Assembly (NCBI GenBank): GCA_965228695.1
Contig: CBDDIB010000002.1
Location: 2,728,001 to 2,792,000, forward strand
Source of the DNA: JAJFJD01 sp965228695
GTDB taxonomy: Bacteria; Pseudomonadota; Alphaproteobacteria; UBA8366
Direction of reading: 5' to 3'
Length of the DNA: 64,000 nt
The notes under the pieces are model-generated. The model was not told where the DNA came from. It saw only the letters and a program-made list of their open reading frames with translations, and made no database searches. The position numbers and the translations under genes were made by a program. Shown piece by piece: positions 1-9,586 of the stretch. How positions within the stretch are numbered: the first letter of the stretch is position 1; the number at the start of each line of letters is the position of its first letter.

Positions 1-254
1 CCGTCTCGGAAGTCAAAGGATACGGCCGGCAGAAGGGACAGACGGAGATTTACCGCGGCGCGGAATACGCCGTTAGCTTCGTGCCGAAGGTGAAGCTTGA
101 AATTGCCGTTGATGACGCGTTGACCGAACGGGTCGTCGAGACGATTCGCGAAACCGCCAATTCCGACAAGATCGGCGATGGAAAGATCTTTGTCATGGAC
201 CTGGGCGCAGCGGTGCGAATCCGGACCGGTGAGACCGGCGCGAACGCGCTGTAG
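1..254 (+). CDS. PII nitrogen regulatory protein, 3' part
   Basis: The gene is cut by the window edge; the frame begins at base 3 and ends at TAG 252-254, leaving 83 residues. Visible are the end of the T-loop with RGAEY, whose Tyr is the uridylylation site of PII proteins, then FVPKVKLE and the C-terminal KIGDGKIF and RIRTGE motifs. PII trimers sense 2-oxoglutarate, ATP and ADP and control glutamine synthetase, AmtB or NtrB. GlnB and GlnK cannot be told apart from this fragment, and neither glnA nor amtB lies downstream; the next gene is crcB. Confidence 0.93.
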   Translation, partial: VSEVKGYGRQKGQTEIYRGAEYAVSFVPKVKLEIAVDDALTERVVETIRETANSDKIGDGKIFVMDLGAAVRIRTGETGANAL

Positions 255-306
255 GTTTGTTTTTCGGCGGCGAAATCCGCTGTCTCCAGCGAATTGAGCG
301 AATACG

Positions 307-687
307 GTGAAGCTGATTCTTGCAATCGCGGTTGGTGGTGCGATCGGGGCGGTGGCCCGGCATCTCGTCAACGTCCAGGCTGTGGCCTTGATGGGGTTCG
401 GGTTCCCGTGGGGGACGTTGACGGTCAATATCCTTGGGTCGTTCCTGATGGGTGTCCTTGTCGAAACCTCCGCGCTTGTCTGGTCGCCGGATTCGGCGGT
501 GCGAGCGATGTTGGCGGTCGGGGTGCTGGGGGCGTTTACCACCTTTTCCACGTTTTCCCTCGACACAATCGTGCTCTACGAGCGGGGTCAGATGGGACTC
601 GCGGCGGGCTATGTTATCGCATCCGTCGTGCTATCGATCGGCGGGCTGTTTGCCGGGCTTGCCGTCGTCCGGGCGGTGATCCAATGA
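307..687 (+). CDS. crcB: Fluoride channel CrcB/FluC
   Basis: This 126-residue membrane protein has four hydrophobic segments and the FluC signatures: GGAIGAVARH near the N-terminus, TVNILGSF with the conserved Asn in the second segment, and GAFTTFSTFS in the third. FluC channels are dual-topology dimers that export fluoride from the cytoplasm. The start is GTG 307, with only a weak upstream GAG. The stop overlaps the next start in ATGA, so the pseudouridine synthase is translationally coupled. The 52 bases upstream do not contain a recognisable fluoride riboswitch. Confidence 0.95.
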   Translation: MKLILAIAVGGAIGAVARHLVNVQAVALMGFGFPWGTLTVNILGSFLMGVLVETSALVWSPDSAVRAMLAVGVLGAFTTFSTFSLDTIVLYERGQMGLAAGYVIASVVLSIGGLFAGLAVVRAVIQ

Positions 688-1679
688 CCGGTGTCGAGAT
701 ACGGGTCGTCCGCGAGGATGAAGTCGGTCTGCGCCTCGACCGGTGGTTCGGGATCCATTTCCCCGAAGTGGGGCACGGCCGTTTGCAAAAGCTTCTGCGG
801 ACGGGGCAGGTCCGGGTCGATGGCCGGCGGGCAAAGGCGGGGTTCCGGCTTGCCGCGGGCGCGCAAGTGCGGGTGCCGCCACTCGGCCCTATGCGGACCG
901 GGAAGCCATCCAAGAAGCCTGAACCTACCGTCAGCAAGGCCGATGCCGATTTGATCCAATCATTCGTCCTCTACAAGGACAGGGACGCGATAGCGCTCAA
1001 CAAGCCGCCCGGCCTCGCCGTGCAAGGGGGAACCGGCACGCACCGGCACATCGACGGCATGCTCGATGCCCTGCGGTTCGACGCGAATGAGACGCCGCGG
1101 CTCGTGCACCGGCTGGACCGGGACACCAGCGGTGTCTTGCTGTTGGGCCGGTCGCGGGCGGCAACGGCAACACTGGGCAAGGCCTTTCGGAGTCGAAGCG
1201 CGCGGAAACTCTATTGGGCGATTACCGTCGGCGTGCCGGAGCTGCAATCCGGCCGCGTCGACCTGCCGTTAGCGAAATTGCCGGGCCCGGCGGGGGAGCG
1301 CATGGTCGTCGACCGCGCCAAAGGACAACGCGCCACGACGGTGTACCGCGTCGTCGACCGCATCGGCACCCGGCTTGCGTGGGTCGCGTTGTGGCCCTGG
1401 ACCGGCCGAACGCACCAGCTCCGGGTTCATTGCGCCGCGATCGGATGCCCGATTTTGGGCGATGGAAAATACGGCGGCGCGGACGCCTTTGTGACCGGCC
1501 ATCCGGTATCGCGCAAGCTGCATCTGCATGCCCGGTCGCTGACCGTGCCGCACCCGTCGCGGAAGGGCGACCTGTCCGTTTCGGCGGAGTTGCCGGATCA
1601 TATGGCGGAAACATGGTCGCTGTTCGGCCTGGATCCCAACGAAATGGAAGATCCATTCGCGGATAACGCGACGTCGTAG
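684..1679 (+). CDS. RluA/RluC-family 23S rRNA pseudouridine synthase
   Basis: This 331-residue protein has an N-terminal S4 RNA-binding domain (about residues 12-65) followed by a pseudouridine synthase domain. The signature HRLDRDTSG near residue 143 contains the catalytic Asp. The later motif GRTHQLRVH is also typical. Members isomerise uridines in 23S rRNA or tRNA; the RluC type, with an S4 domain, is the closest match by architecture. The ATG overlaps the crcB stop. The exact target uridines cannot be read from sequence. Confidence 0.93.
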   Translation: MTGVEIRVVREDEVGLRLDRWFGIHFPEVGHGRLQKLLRTGQVRVDGRRAKAGFRLAAGAQVRVPPLGPMRTGKPSKKPEPTVSKADADLIQSFVLYKDRDAIALNKPPGLAVQGGTGTHRHIDGMLDALRFDANETPRLVHRLDRDTSGVLLLGRSRAATATLGKAFRSRSARKLYWAITVGVPELQSGRVDLPLAKLPGPAGERMVVDRAKGQRATTVYRVVDRIGTRLAWVALWPWTGRTHQLRVHCAAIGCPILGDGKYGGADAFVTGHPVSRKLHLHARSLTVPHPSRKGDLSVSAELPDHMAETWSLFGLDPNEMEDPFADNATS

Positions 1680-1788
1680 CGGGGCAAACGCGTTGGACTG
1701 TTGGCGCGGCTGTGTAGCGAGTCACAGTCGACGGCGGATACCTGCAATATTATATGCTTCGTGGGATTAGTCAGTGGCGAGGAGCCGA

Positions 1789-2472
1789 ATGACGGTGGCG
1801 ATGCCGAACCGGTTGATCGTGTTTGATTGCGACGGGACGCTCGTCGATAGTCAGCACAACATCGTAACGGCGATGACGCGTGCGTTTCGCCGGCATGATC
1901 TGCATGATCCGATACCGGAAGAGGTCCGGCGTACCGTCGGACTGAGTATTCTGGAGTCCGTGGACCGTCTTTTGCCCGACGCACCGCACGACACGTTGCG
2001 GAGCATCGGTGAGGCCTATCGCACGGCGTCATACGAGTTGCGGCTCGAACCCGGTCACGAAGAACCGCTTTACCCCGGGATCGGCGATATGATCAGGGAG
2101 CTATCGGATACGAATGCTATTCTCGCGGTGGCCACTGGTAAATCGAAGCGTGGTCTTAAGAAGACGCTGCAGCGACATGATTTGCAACAGCATTTTGCGA
2201 TACTGAAAACGTCGGACGATGGGCCCGGCAAGCCCGATCCGACGATCCTGCTCGACGCCATCGCCGAGGCGGGAGCCGATCCGGGCTCGACCGTCATGAT
2301 CGGCGATACGGTGTTCGATATCTCGATGGCGCGGTCGGCGAAGGCCCATGCCGTCGGCGTCAATTGGGGATATCATGAACCGGTGGAACTCGATGCCGCG
2401 GGTGCCCATGTAATACTTGATGAAATAAGCGAATTACCGAATTTGCTGAAAACCCTCTGGGGGAAAATTTGA
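1789..2472 (+). CDS. HAD-superfamily phosphatase, phosphoglycolate phosphatase-like
   Basis: The HAD motif I, FDCDGTLVDS, lies near residues 12-21 with the nucleophile Asp13 and acid Asp15. The C-terminal motif GDTVFDISMA supplies the Mg-binding acids, and an alpha-helical cap lies between. ATG 1789 was chosen because GAGGAG sits five bases upstream; a GTG at 1774 is in frame but has no such site. At 227 residues it matches Gph-type enzymes, which hydrolyse 2-phosphoglycolate, but HAD substrate specificity is hard to predict. The stop overlaps the AsmA start. Confidence 0.88.
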   Translation: MTVAMPNRLIVFDCDGTLVDSQHNIVTAMTRAFRRHDLHDPIPEEVRRTVGLSILESVDRLLPDAPHDTLRSIGEAYRTASYELRLEPGHEEPLYPGIGDMIRELSDTNAILAVATGKSKRGLKKTLQRHDLQQHFAILKTSDDGPGKPDPTILLDAIAEAGADPGSTVMIGDTVFDISMARSAKAHAVGVNWGYHEPVELDAAGAHVILDEISELPNLLKTLWGKI

Positions 2473-4544
2473 TGCGGTTGGTCAAAATTCTGTCGATTGT
2501 CGGTGTCGTGGTCGTCGTCCTGCTCGGCGCGGCCGCGATCTTTTTGAGCACGCTGGATTTCAACGAATACAAGCAGCAGATCGCGGATGAAGCGAAGAAG
2601 GCCACCGGCCGGGATCTCGCCATCGAAGGCGATCTGCGCCTCAATATTTTCACGCTGAATCCGGGTTTGGTCGTCGACGGAGTGCGATTCGCCAATGCCC
2701 CCTGGGGCTCCAAGCCCGATATGGCGGCGATCAAGCGATTCGAGGTAAAGGTGAGCATTCTGCCGTTGCTCAGCGGAACCTTGGATGTCGATCACGTGAT
2801 CCTGAGCGGGGCGGAAATTCTGCTCGAACGGAACAAAGCCGGTAAGGGCAACTACGAATTTCCGGCAATGGAAAAAGCCAAGCCGGCCGAGCCGGAAAGT
2901 CCTGGCGGACAGGGGCAACAATTCAGCCTGGCGCTGCGCGAACTCAGCATCAAGGATTCCCGGCTGACCTATAAGGACGCGCAGACGGGACAAATGCTTG
3001 TGATGGCGGTGGATGAACTGGCGCTCGGCGATGGATCGGACCTGCCGGTCGACCTCAAGTTCAACGGTTCCTACAACGATGCACCTTTCAGCGTAACCGG
3101 CGGCCTGGGCAGCATTGCCGCGTTGGTCGGCGGGGAGGACCCGTGGCCGATTGCCATCAAGGCGGAGGCCGGCGGTGCGACCGTCGCGGTGGAGGGCAAG
3201 ATCGACAACCCTGCCGCGGTGTCGGGATTGGACTTGTCGGTATCGGTCACAGGCGAGGATCTGTCGGCGATGAGCGCGATCGCCCAAGCGCCGGTGCCGC
3301 CGCTTGGGCCGTATGCCATCAAGGCAAAGATTAAGGGTGCGCTCGACAAGGCCATCGACGTTCCGACGCTGACAGTGAAGATGGGTGAGAGCGCTCTGGC
3401 CGGTAAGGCGACGCTCCAGCTCAAAGGACGTCCGATGCTTACCGCGAATTTGGGGTCCGATCTCATCAAACTCTCGGATTTCGTGAAGGACCCGCCGGCT
3501 GGTAAATCGTCGGACAGCGGCACGGGCGCGGACAAACCGGCGGCGAGTGGCGGTGCGGGGGACAAGCGTGTGTTCCCCGCGGACCCGCTGCCGGTCGAGG
3601 GATTGAAAGCGGCGGATGCCAATGTGGATGTGGCCATCAAGAAGCTGCTCGCCAATGGTATTCCGGTCGACGATATCCAGATGAAGCTTCGCCTGCAGAA
3701 TGGCGATCTGACCGTGAAACCGCTGGCTGCGCGGCTTGCCGGCGGTGCGATCGACGGCGCCGTTCGTTTGAATGCCGCACAAGCGACGCCGGGCCTCGAT
3801 TTGACCATTTCCAGTAAGAAGATCGACGTCGGTAAGCTTTTGGCGGCGATGGAGGTGACGGATCTCCTGACCGGTACATTGAATAGTGACGTCACGCTAA
3901 AAGGTCAGGGAAAATCCGTCCGGGCGATCATGGCCAGTCTGAACGGCCGGACCAGTGTCGTGATGGGCAAGGGCCGAATGAAAAGCGATGCGCTGGATAT
4001 CTACGCCGGTGGTGCGGCCAAGCTCCTGACGCAGATCGTCGTCGGCAAGAAGAGCGAATACACCGTCATCAACTGCTTCGTAAATCAGTTCGATGTTCAG
4101 CAAGGCGTTGCGAATAGCAAAATCCTGTTGTTCGATACGGAGTATACGACCGTCACCGGCAAGGGGTCGATCAATCTCGGCACCGAGGAAATCGACTATC
4201 AGGTTGATCCGCGGCCGAAATCGGTCACCGTCAATACGGCGGTGCCGGTCCAGATCACCGGGATGATCGGTGACCCGTCTATCTCGCTGAACAAGCTGGC
4301 CGCCGCGGCCAAGGTCGGCGGCATCGTCGGATCGGTCTTCTTCCCGCCGGCGGCCGTCGTGGCGCTGGGTGACCTGGGCACCGGCGAGGACAACCCCTGC
4401 GTCAAGAAGGCGTCGGAAGGCGCCAAGGGAGGCGGACAGAGCGCTACGCCGCCGTCCAAGGGGATCACCGATGCGGTGAAAGGCGTCGGCGACGGCGTCA
4501 AGGAGAAGCTCGACAAAGGGCTGAAGGGGCTGTTCGGCAAGTAA
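2472..4544 (+). CDS. AsmA-family envelope protein
   Basis: This 690-residue protein has an N-terminal membrane anchor (about residues 5-25), a short positively charged start, then a long beta-rich periplasmic region with the AsmA features FNEYKQQI and GRDLAIEGDLRL. A low-complexity Gly/Lys-rich tail ends it. AsmA-like proteins belong to the bridge-like lipid-transfer group and are thought to move phospholipids between the membranes. It overlaps both neighbours: its ATG shares bases with the HAD stop, and its TAA shares a base with the ATP12 ATG, so the three genes form one operon. Confidence 0.9.
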   Translation: MRLVKILSIVGVVVVVLLGAAAIFLSTLDFNEYKQQIADEAKKATGRDLAIEGDLRLNIFTLNPGLVVDGVRFANAPWGSKPDMAAIKRFEVKVSILPLLSGTLDVDHVILSGAEILLERNKAGKGNYEFPAMEKAKPAEPESPGGQGQQFSLALRELSIKDSRLTYKDAQTGQMLVMAVDELALGDGSDLPVDLKFNGSYNDAPFSVTGGLGSIAALVGGEDPWPIAIKAEAGGATVAVEGKIDNPAAVSGLDLSVSVTGEDLSAMSAIAQAPVPPLGPYAIKAKIKGALDKAIDVPTLTVKMGESALAGKATLQLKGRPMLTANLGSDLIKLSDFVKDPPAGKSSDSGTGADKPAASGGAGDKRVFPADPLPVEGLKAADANVDVAIKKLLANGIPVDDIQMKLRLQNGDLTVKPLAARLAGGAIDGAVRLNAAQATPGLDLTISSKKIDVGKLLAAMEVTDLLTGTLNSDVTLKGQGKSVRAIMASLNGRTSVVMGKGRMKSDALDIYAGGAAKLLTQIVVGKKSEYTVINCFVNQFDVQQGVANSKILLFDTEYTTVTGKGSINLGTEEIDYQVDPRPKSVTVNTAVPVQITGMIGDPSISLNKLAAAAKVGGIVGSVFFPPAAVVALGDLGTGEDNPCVKKASEGAKGGGQSATPPSKGITDAVKGVGDGVKEKLDKGLKGLFGK

Positions 4545-5245
4545 TGGCGTTGAAGCGCTTCTATAAGCTCTGTGCGGTCGAAAGTACGGAGGGCGGGCAT
4601 GCGGTCACGCTGGATGGGCGAACGATAAAGACGCCGGGAAGGGCGCTGCTGGCCTTGCCGAGCAAGCCGCTGGCAGATGTCGTCGCAGGGGAATGGGATG
4701 CCCAGGGCGACGAGATCGACGCGGACAGCATGCCGATGATGCAGCTTGCCAGCACCGCCGTAGACCGGGTCGTACCGCGTCGCGATACGGTCATCGACGA
4801 CATTGCCGCCTATGGCCGGACCGATCTGCTGTGTTATCGCGCCGAGCACCCGGCGGCGCTTGTCGAACGCCAAGGGACGGTTTGGCAGCCGTTGCTGGAT
4901 TGGGTCGCGTTGCGGTACGACGCGCCCTTATTGGTGACGGGGGGCGTCATCCCTGTCGATCAACCGGAAAACAGCATGGCGGCGGTGCGGTCCGCCGTTG
5001 CCGAGAGTGATGATTTCGGCCTGTCAGCGCTGTATTCGCTGACGGTGGCCTGCGGGTCCGTTGTGCTGGCACTGGCGGTCCGGGAAGACGAGATCGACCC
5101 CGAGGCGGCCTATGCGGCCAGCCAAATCGACGAAACCTGGCAGGCGGAACAATGGGGCAGCGATCCCGAGGCCGAAGCGCGCCGCGAACGCCTCCGTACG
5201 GATATCCATTCCGCGGCTCGGTTTCTCGCTCTCTTGCGAGCGTGA
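4544..5245 (+). CDS. ATP12-family F1-ATP synthase assembly chaperone
   Basis: This 233-residue protein matches the ATP12 family: N-terminal RFYK, LDGRTIKTPGR, then EWDAQGDEID and MPMMQLASTAVDR. In mitochondria and alphaproteobacteria ATP12 binds the F1 alpha subunit during ATP synthase assembly. The gene starts at the last base of the AsmA stop codon. A Shine-Dalgarno sequence for pccB follows its end by about 30 bases, so it may be co-transcribed with the carboxylase. Confidence 0.92.
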   Translation: MALKRFYKLCAVESTEGGHAVTLDGRTIKTPGRALLALPSKPLADVVAGEWDAQGDEIDADSMPMMQLASTAVDRVVPRRDTVIDDIAAYGRTDLLCYRAEHPAALVERQGTVWQPLLDWVALRYDAPLLVTGGVIPVDQPENSMAAVRSAVAESDDFGLSALYSLTVACGSVVLALAVREDEIDPEAAYAASQIDETWQAEQWGSDPEAEARRERLRTDIHSAARFLALLRA

Positions 5246-5286
5246 AACCGGGGTGCTATGCCGGATTGCAACGTCGGAGGGCCCCA

Positions 5287-6819
5287 ATGAGCGATATCCT
5301 TAAGCAGCTGGAAGAAAAACGCGAGGCGGCGCGGCTCGGCGGCGGCCAGCGCCGAATCGACGCCCAGCACCAGAAAGGCAAGTTGACCGCTCGCGAGCGG
5401 CTCGAGGTGTTGTTCGACGAGGAGTCCTTCGAGGAGTGGGACATGTTCGTCGAACACGATTCCCACGATTTCGGCATGGACGAACAGCGTGTCCCCGGGG
5501 ACGGCGTGGTGACCGGACACGGCACGATAAACGGCCGGCTGGTCTTTGCATTCAGCCAGGATTTCACGGTCTTCGGCGGATCGCTCTCCGCCGCGCATGC
5601 CGGCAAGATTTGCAAGGTGATGGACCAGGCGATGAAGGTCGGCGCGCCGGTGATCGGGCTCAACGATTCCGGCGGCGCGCGCATCCAGGAGGGCGTGGCA
5701 TCCTTGGCAGGCTATGCCGACGTCTTTCAACGCAACGTCATGGCGTCGGGCGTGGTGCCGCAGATTTCCTTGATCATGGGGCCGTGCGCCGGCGGGGCGG
5801 TATATTCGCCGGCGATGACCGACTTCATCTTCATGGTGAAGGATTCCTCCTACATGTTCGTCACCGGCCCCGATGTGGTGAAGACCGTGACGCATGAGGA
5901 GGTTACCGCAGAAGACCTCGGCGGCGCGGTCACCCATACGACGAAATCCGGCGTCGCTGATCTCGCCTTCGAGAATGATATCGAAGCGTTGATCGAACTG
6001 CGCCGTTTCATGGATTTTCTGCCGGCGTCGAACCGCGAAAAGTCGCCGGAACTCCCGACCGCCGATCCGTTCGATCGGTCGGAACCGTCGCTCGACACCT
6101 TGGTGCCCGAAAACCCCAACCATCCCTACGATATGGGCGAATTGGTCCGGAAGATCGTGGACGAAGGGGATTTCTTCGAGATTGCGCCGACTTATGCGGG
6201 GAATATCCTGACCGGATTCGGCCGGATGGAAGGGCAGACCGTCGGCATCATCGCCAATCAGCCGATGGTTTTGGCGGGATGCCTGGATATCGATTCGGCG
6301 CGCAAGGCCGGCCGTTTCGTGCGGTTTTGCGATTGTTTCAACATTCCCATTCTGACCTTCGTGGACGTCCCGGGCTTCCTGCCGGGGACGGGCCAGGAAT
6401 ACGGCGGCATCATCAAGCACGGCGCGAAACTTCTGTTCGCCTATGCCGAAGCCACGGTGCCGAAGATCACCGTCATCACGCGCAAGGCCTATGGCGGTGC
6501 CTATGACGTCATGAGTTCGAAGCACTTGCGGGGTGACCTGAATTACGCGTGGCCGAGCGCGGAGATCGCGGTGATGGGGCCGAAAGGGGCGGTGGAGATC
6601 ATCTTCCGCGCCGATCTTGACGATGCGGAAAAGATCGAGAAGCGGACGGAGGAATACCGGGCGAAATTCGCCAATCCCTTCGTCGCGGGATCGCTCGGTT
6701 TCATCGACGATATCATCAGGCCGCGCAACACACGGCGGCGCATCTGCCGCGGTCTCCGCATGCTGCGTAACAAGCAGCTTGAAAACCCGGCGAAGAAACA
6801 CAGCAACATCCCGCTTTAG
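5287..6819 (+). CDS. pccB: Propionyl-CoA carboxylase beta (carboxyltransferase) subunit
   Basis: The start at ATG 5287 follows CGGAGG by six bases and gives 510 residues, the family's usual length. The carboxyltransferase crotonase folds are seen in the N half (NDSGGARIQEG and MGPCAGGAVYSP) and C half (FVDVPGFLPGTGQEYGG and KAYGGAYDVM). The enzyme transfers CO2 from carboxybiotin to propionyl-CoA, making methylmalonyl-CoA. Its biotin-bearing partner is probably the alpha subunit at 12147-14114, with unrelated genes in between, an arrangement common in alphaproteobacteria. Acetyl-CoA specificity cannot be fully excluded. Confidence 0.95.
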   Translation: MSDILKQLEEKREAARLGGGQRRIDAQHQKGKLTARERLEVLFDEESFEEWDMFVEHDSHDFGMDEQRVPGDGVVTGHGTINGRLVFAFSQDFTVFGGSLSAAHAGKICKVMDQAMKVGAPVIGLNDSGGARIQEGVASLAGYADVFQRNVMASGVVPQISLIMGPCAGGAVYSPAMTDFIFMVKDSSYMFVTGPDVVKTVTHEEVTAEDLGGAVTHTTKSGVADLAFENDIEALIELRRFMDFLPASNREKSPELPTADPFDRSEPSLDTLVPENPNHPYDMGELVRKIVDEGDFFEIAPTYAGNILTGFGRMEGQTVGIIANQPMVLAGCLDIDSARKAGRFVRFCDCFNIPILTFVDVPGFLPGTGQEYGGIIKHGAKLLFAYAEATVPKITVITRKAYGGAYDVMSSKHLRGDLNYAWPSAEIAVMGPKGAVEIIFRADLDDAEKIEKRTEEYRAKFANPFVAGSLGFIDDIIRPRNTRRRICRGLRMLRNKQLENPAKKHSNIPL

Positions 6820-6889
6820 CGATGTTGGGACGGGACTCGGCCCGATCGCTGCCGTAGGTCCGATCTTCCGGCAAAGAGGACTGGGTTCC

Positions 6890-7144
6890 ATGGATAACCG
6901 CACCAACGCCTCGATGGATGACGCGACGCTGGTTCGAAATGGCAGGGTGATTCAGCTTCTCGGCCTTGCGGATGTGGGTTTAGGCGCCTCGATACCCTTC
7001 TGGGGGCCGATGGTGGCGGCCGATTTGGGCGGCTACTGGTGGTTCGCGGGCGCATTTCTCGCCGCCACGGGACTGGGGCTGATCGTCTACGGGCGAATTA
7101 TCATAAAGCGCGCCCGCCCGACCAACCGCACGGTGATGCGATGA
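6890..7144 (+). CDS. Small two-helix membrane protein, unknown function
   Basis: This 84-residue product has two hydrophobic stretches (about residues 20-40 and 46-66) and a basic C-terminus. AAAGAGGA lies nine bases before ATG 6890. It sits between pccB and a serine hydrolase, and its TGA overlaps the next ATG. In several alphaproteobacteria a small membrane protein lies beside propionyl-CoA carboxylase genes; I cannot name the family. Confidence 0.6.
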   Translation: MDNRTNASMDDATLVRNGRVIQLLGLADVGLGASIPFWGPMVAADLGGYWWFAGAFLAATGLGLIVYGRIIIKRARPTNRTVMR

Positions 7145-8193
7145 GGTCTGCGCTCTACGTTTTCGGCCTTACTATTGGCGTCCTTTTAGTCGGTCCCGCC
7201 GCCGCTGGCGACCGCTTTCCCGGTGCTGATTGGCAGATTGTTGAGAACCCCGGCGTTCTTGGATGGTCCGAGCCGAAATTGGCCGAGGCGAAACGATATT
7301 TCGACGCTCTGGAGTCCACGGCATTCGTCCTCATCGACAACGGCCGGATGGTCGTTGCCTGGGGCGATATCGAGGAACCGCAGTCGATTTACTCGGTTCG
7401 AAAAAGTCTTCTCAGTGCGCTTTATGGGGTCTTCGTTGGAGACGGGAAGATAGATACGTCCCGCACCTTGCAGGACTTGGCCATCGATGACGAAGACGGC
7501 CTGACCGACGCCGAAAAATCGGCGCGGGTGGTCGACCTGCTGCGCGCGCGCTCCGGCGTCTATCATCCGGCAGCGTATGAGCCAGCCAGCATGAAAAAAC
7601 GACGGCCCAAGCGGGGTGCGCACGCTCCGGGGGCGCACTTTTACTACAACAACTGGGATTTCAATACGCTGGGCACGATCTTCCAGAACCTCACGGGCCT
7701 CACGGTGTATGACGCATTTGAGAAACGGATCGCCGCCCCCTTGCAAATGCAGGACTACACCGCTGCCGATCAGTCTTTCCATTCCGAGTCCGTGTCTCGC
7801 CATCCTGCGTACCCGTTCCGTATGAGCGCCAGAGACCTTGCCCGTTTTGGCATGCTTTTCCTTTGCGAGGGGCGATGGAACGACCGTCAAATCATTCCGC
7901 GAAACTGGGTCGCGAAAAGCACCAGGGCGCACACCGAAGACACGGGGCGGCGTGGCGTCGGTTATGGTTACATGTGGTGGACAGCGCTGCCCGGTAAGCG
8001 GCATTTTAAGAACCACTTGGGCGACGATGCCTTCTCGGCACGGGGGAACGGCGGTCAATACGTTTTGGTTGCGCCATCAGAAAATCTGGTAGTTGTTCAT
8101 CTCGTTGATTGGCGCCGTACCGGCGCAAAAATAGGGTCAAGCGGATTTGGTTGGCTGTTGGAGAAAGTGTTGCGCTCACGGCCAAAGACCTGA
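7141..8193 (+). CDS. Serine hydrolase, class C beta-lactamase-like fold, exported
   Basis: A signal peptide (residues 1-22, ending near AAAG) precedes a 350-residue protein with beta-lactamase-family motifs. The nucleophile motif is SVRK (Ser86, Lys89), and YNN in the middle matches the YxN motif. Such proteins include DD-peptidases, esterases and amide hydrolases; true beta-lactamase activity is unlikely on this evidence. Its ATG overlaps the stop of the small upstream membrane protein, suggesting coupled expression. Confidence 0.85.
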   Translation: MRSALYVFGLTIGVLLVGPAAAGDRFPGADWQIVENPGVLGWSEPKLAEAKRYFDALESTAFVLIDNGRMVVAWGDIEEPQSIYSVRKSLLSALYGVFVGDGKIDTSRTLQDLAIDDEDGLTDAEKSARVVDLLRARSGVYHPAAYEPASMKKRRPKRGAHAPGAHFYYNNWDFNTLGTIFQNLTGLTVYDAFEKRIAAPLQMQDYTAADQSFHSESVSRHPAYPFRMSARDLARFGMLFLCEGRWNDRQIIPRNWVAKSTRAHTEDTGRRGVGYGYMWWTALPGKRHFKNHLGDDAFSARGNGGQYVLVAPSENLVVVHLVDWRRTGAKIGSSGFGWLLEKVLRSRPKT

Positions 8194-8222
8194 TTGCGCG
8201 GCATCGAGTTATTGGAGACGTC

Positions 8223-8453
8223 ATGACGCACTCGGAAGACCCCGACACGACACGCGCGGCGCGGCGGAGTCGCGGGCTGCGCCTGCATTTCGGGGCCTAT
8301 TTCCTGCTGATGCTGATCCTCGTCCCCATCAATTTGATCGTGACTCCCGAGACCCCGTGGTTTATCTGGCCCATGGTGGGATGGGGGAGCGTTTTGGCGA
8401 TTCATACTGCCTGGGCGATGGGTTTGTTTGATATACTTTCCTCCAAGGATTAG
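8223..8453 (+). CDS. 2TM-domain small membrane protein
   Basis: This 76-residue protein has two transmembrane helices joined by a short loop with PETPWF, followed by a Trp/Gly-rich second helix. The pattern HFGAYF...NLI...W..WP is typical of the small 2TM domain found alone or beside histidine kinases. TTGGAGAC precedes ATG 8223 closely. Its function is unknown. Confidence 0.7.
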   Translation: MTHSEDPDTTRAARRSRGLRLHFGAYFLLMLILVPINLIVTPETPWFIWPMVGWGSVLAIHTAWAMGLFDILSSKD

Positions 8454-8485
8454 GCTCCGGTGCAATCGAAAATGGGATACCGTTA

Positions 8486-9538
8486 ATGACCGACATTCGC
8501 ATCGAACTGCACAGCGACACGCAGACCCGCCCCACCCCCGGTATGCGGCAGGCTATGGCGGACTCCGTCGTCGGCGACGAACAAAAGGGCGAGGACCCGA
8601 GCGTCAACCGTTTGCTGGACATGGCGAAGGAACTGTTCGGCAAGGAGGACGCAGTGTTCATGCCGTCCGGCACCATGTGCAACCAGATTGCCCTGATGGT
8701 CCATTGTAAGCCGGGCGACGAGGTGCTGTCGGACAAGACTGCGCATATCCTGAACCTCGAAGGCGGCGGCGCCGCGGTTTTCGCGGGCTCGCTGATCCGG
8801 CCGATCGACGGTGAACGGGGCATCTTCAGCGCGCAGCAGCTTCAGGACAATATCCGCGCGGTGCGCCGCCATACGCCGAAGCCGCGCATGGTCGCGATCG
8901 AGCAGACGTCGAACCTCGGCGGCGGGACGATCTGGCCGCTGGAGACGATCCGCGAGGTCGGGGCCGTCGCAAGGGAAAACGGCCTGGCCATGCATATGGA
9001 CGGTGCACGGGTCCTTAACGCGGTGGTTGCGAGCAACGTATCCGCCCAGGATTTCGCCGAGCCGTTCGACACCTTGTGGCTCGACCTCAGCAAGGGCTTG
9101 GGATGCCCGTTCGGCGCGGTGATGCTCGGGAGCAAAGACGATATCGACGCGGCGTGGCAGTGGAAGCAGCGGATGGGCGGCGCCATGCGGCAGGCGGGCG
9201 TCATCGCGGCGGCCGGCGTCTACGCCTTGGAAAATCACGTGGACCGAATGGCCGAGGATCACGCGAACGCAAAATTCTTCGCCGAACGCATCGCCGAAAT
9301 CCCGGGTGTCGAGATCGATCCGTCATCGGTTGAAACCAACTTGGTGTTTTTCGATGTCGAGAAAACCGGCCTGACGGCGGCGCAGGTCCATGACCGGCTG
9401 TTGGAGCATGGCGTCCGCATCGGCGCGTCGGCCGGGTCGTCCATGCGGGCGGTGACGCATCTCGACGTGAGCAAGGAACAGCTCGCCGAAGCGGCCGATG
9501 TCCTGGGCACCGTTGCCGTGGAGGCGGCGGCCGCGTAG
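8486..9538 (+). CDS. Low-specificity L-threonine aldolase
   Basis: This 350-residue PLP enzyme starts with HSDTQTRPTPGMR, the fold type I threonine aldolase signature. It has the catalytic lysine in LDLSKGLGCP (around residue 203) and the RMGGAMRQAG segment. It cleaves L-threonine or allo-threonine to glycine and acetaldehyde. The start follows the 2TM gene by 32 bases. A beta-hydroxyaspartate or phenylserine preference is possible within this family. Confidence 0.92.
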   Translation: MTDIRIELHSDTQTRPTPGMRQAMADSVVGDEQKGEDPSVNRLLDMAKELFGKEDAVFMPSGTMCNQIALMVHCKPGDEVLSDKTAHILNLEGGGAAVFAGSLIRPIDGERGIFSAQQLQDNIRAVRRHTPKPRMVAIEQTSNLGGGTIWPLETIREVGAVARENGLAMHMDGARVLNAVVASNVSAQDFAEPFDTLWLDLSKGLGCPFGAVMLGSKDDIDAAWQWKQRMGGAMRQAGVIAAAGVYALENHVDRMAEDHANAKFFAERIAEIPGVEIDPSSVETNLVFFDVEKTGLTAAQVHDRLLEHGVRIGASAGSSMRAVTHLDVSKEQLAEAADVLGTVAVEAAAA

Positions 9539-9586
9539 GCATGCCGCCGGCCCGCATTGCCGGATGGATGGGGCGGCGATAGACGG

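Noticed and set aside
255..306. Fluoride riboswitch before crcB
   Set aside because: The 52-base gap does not hold the conserved crcB-motif core.
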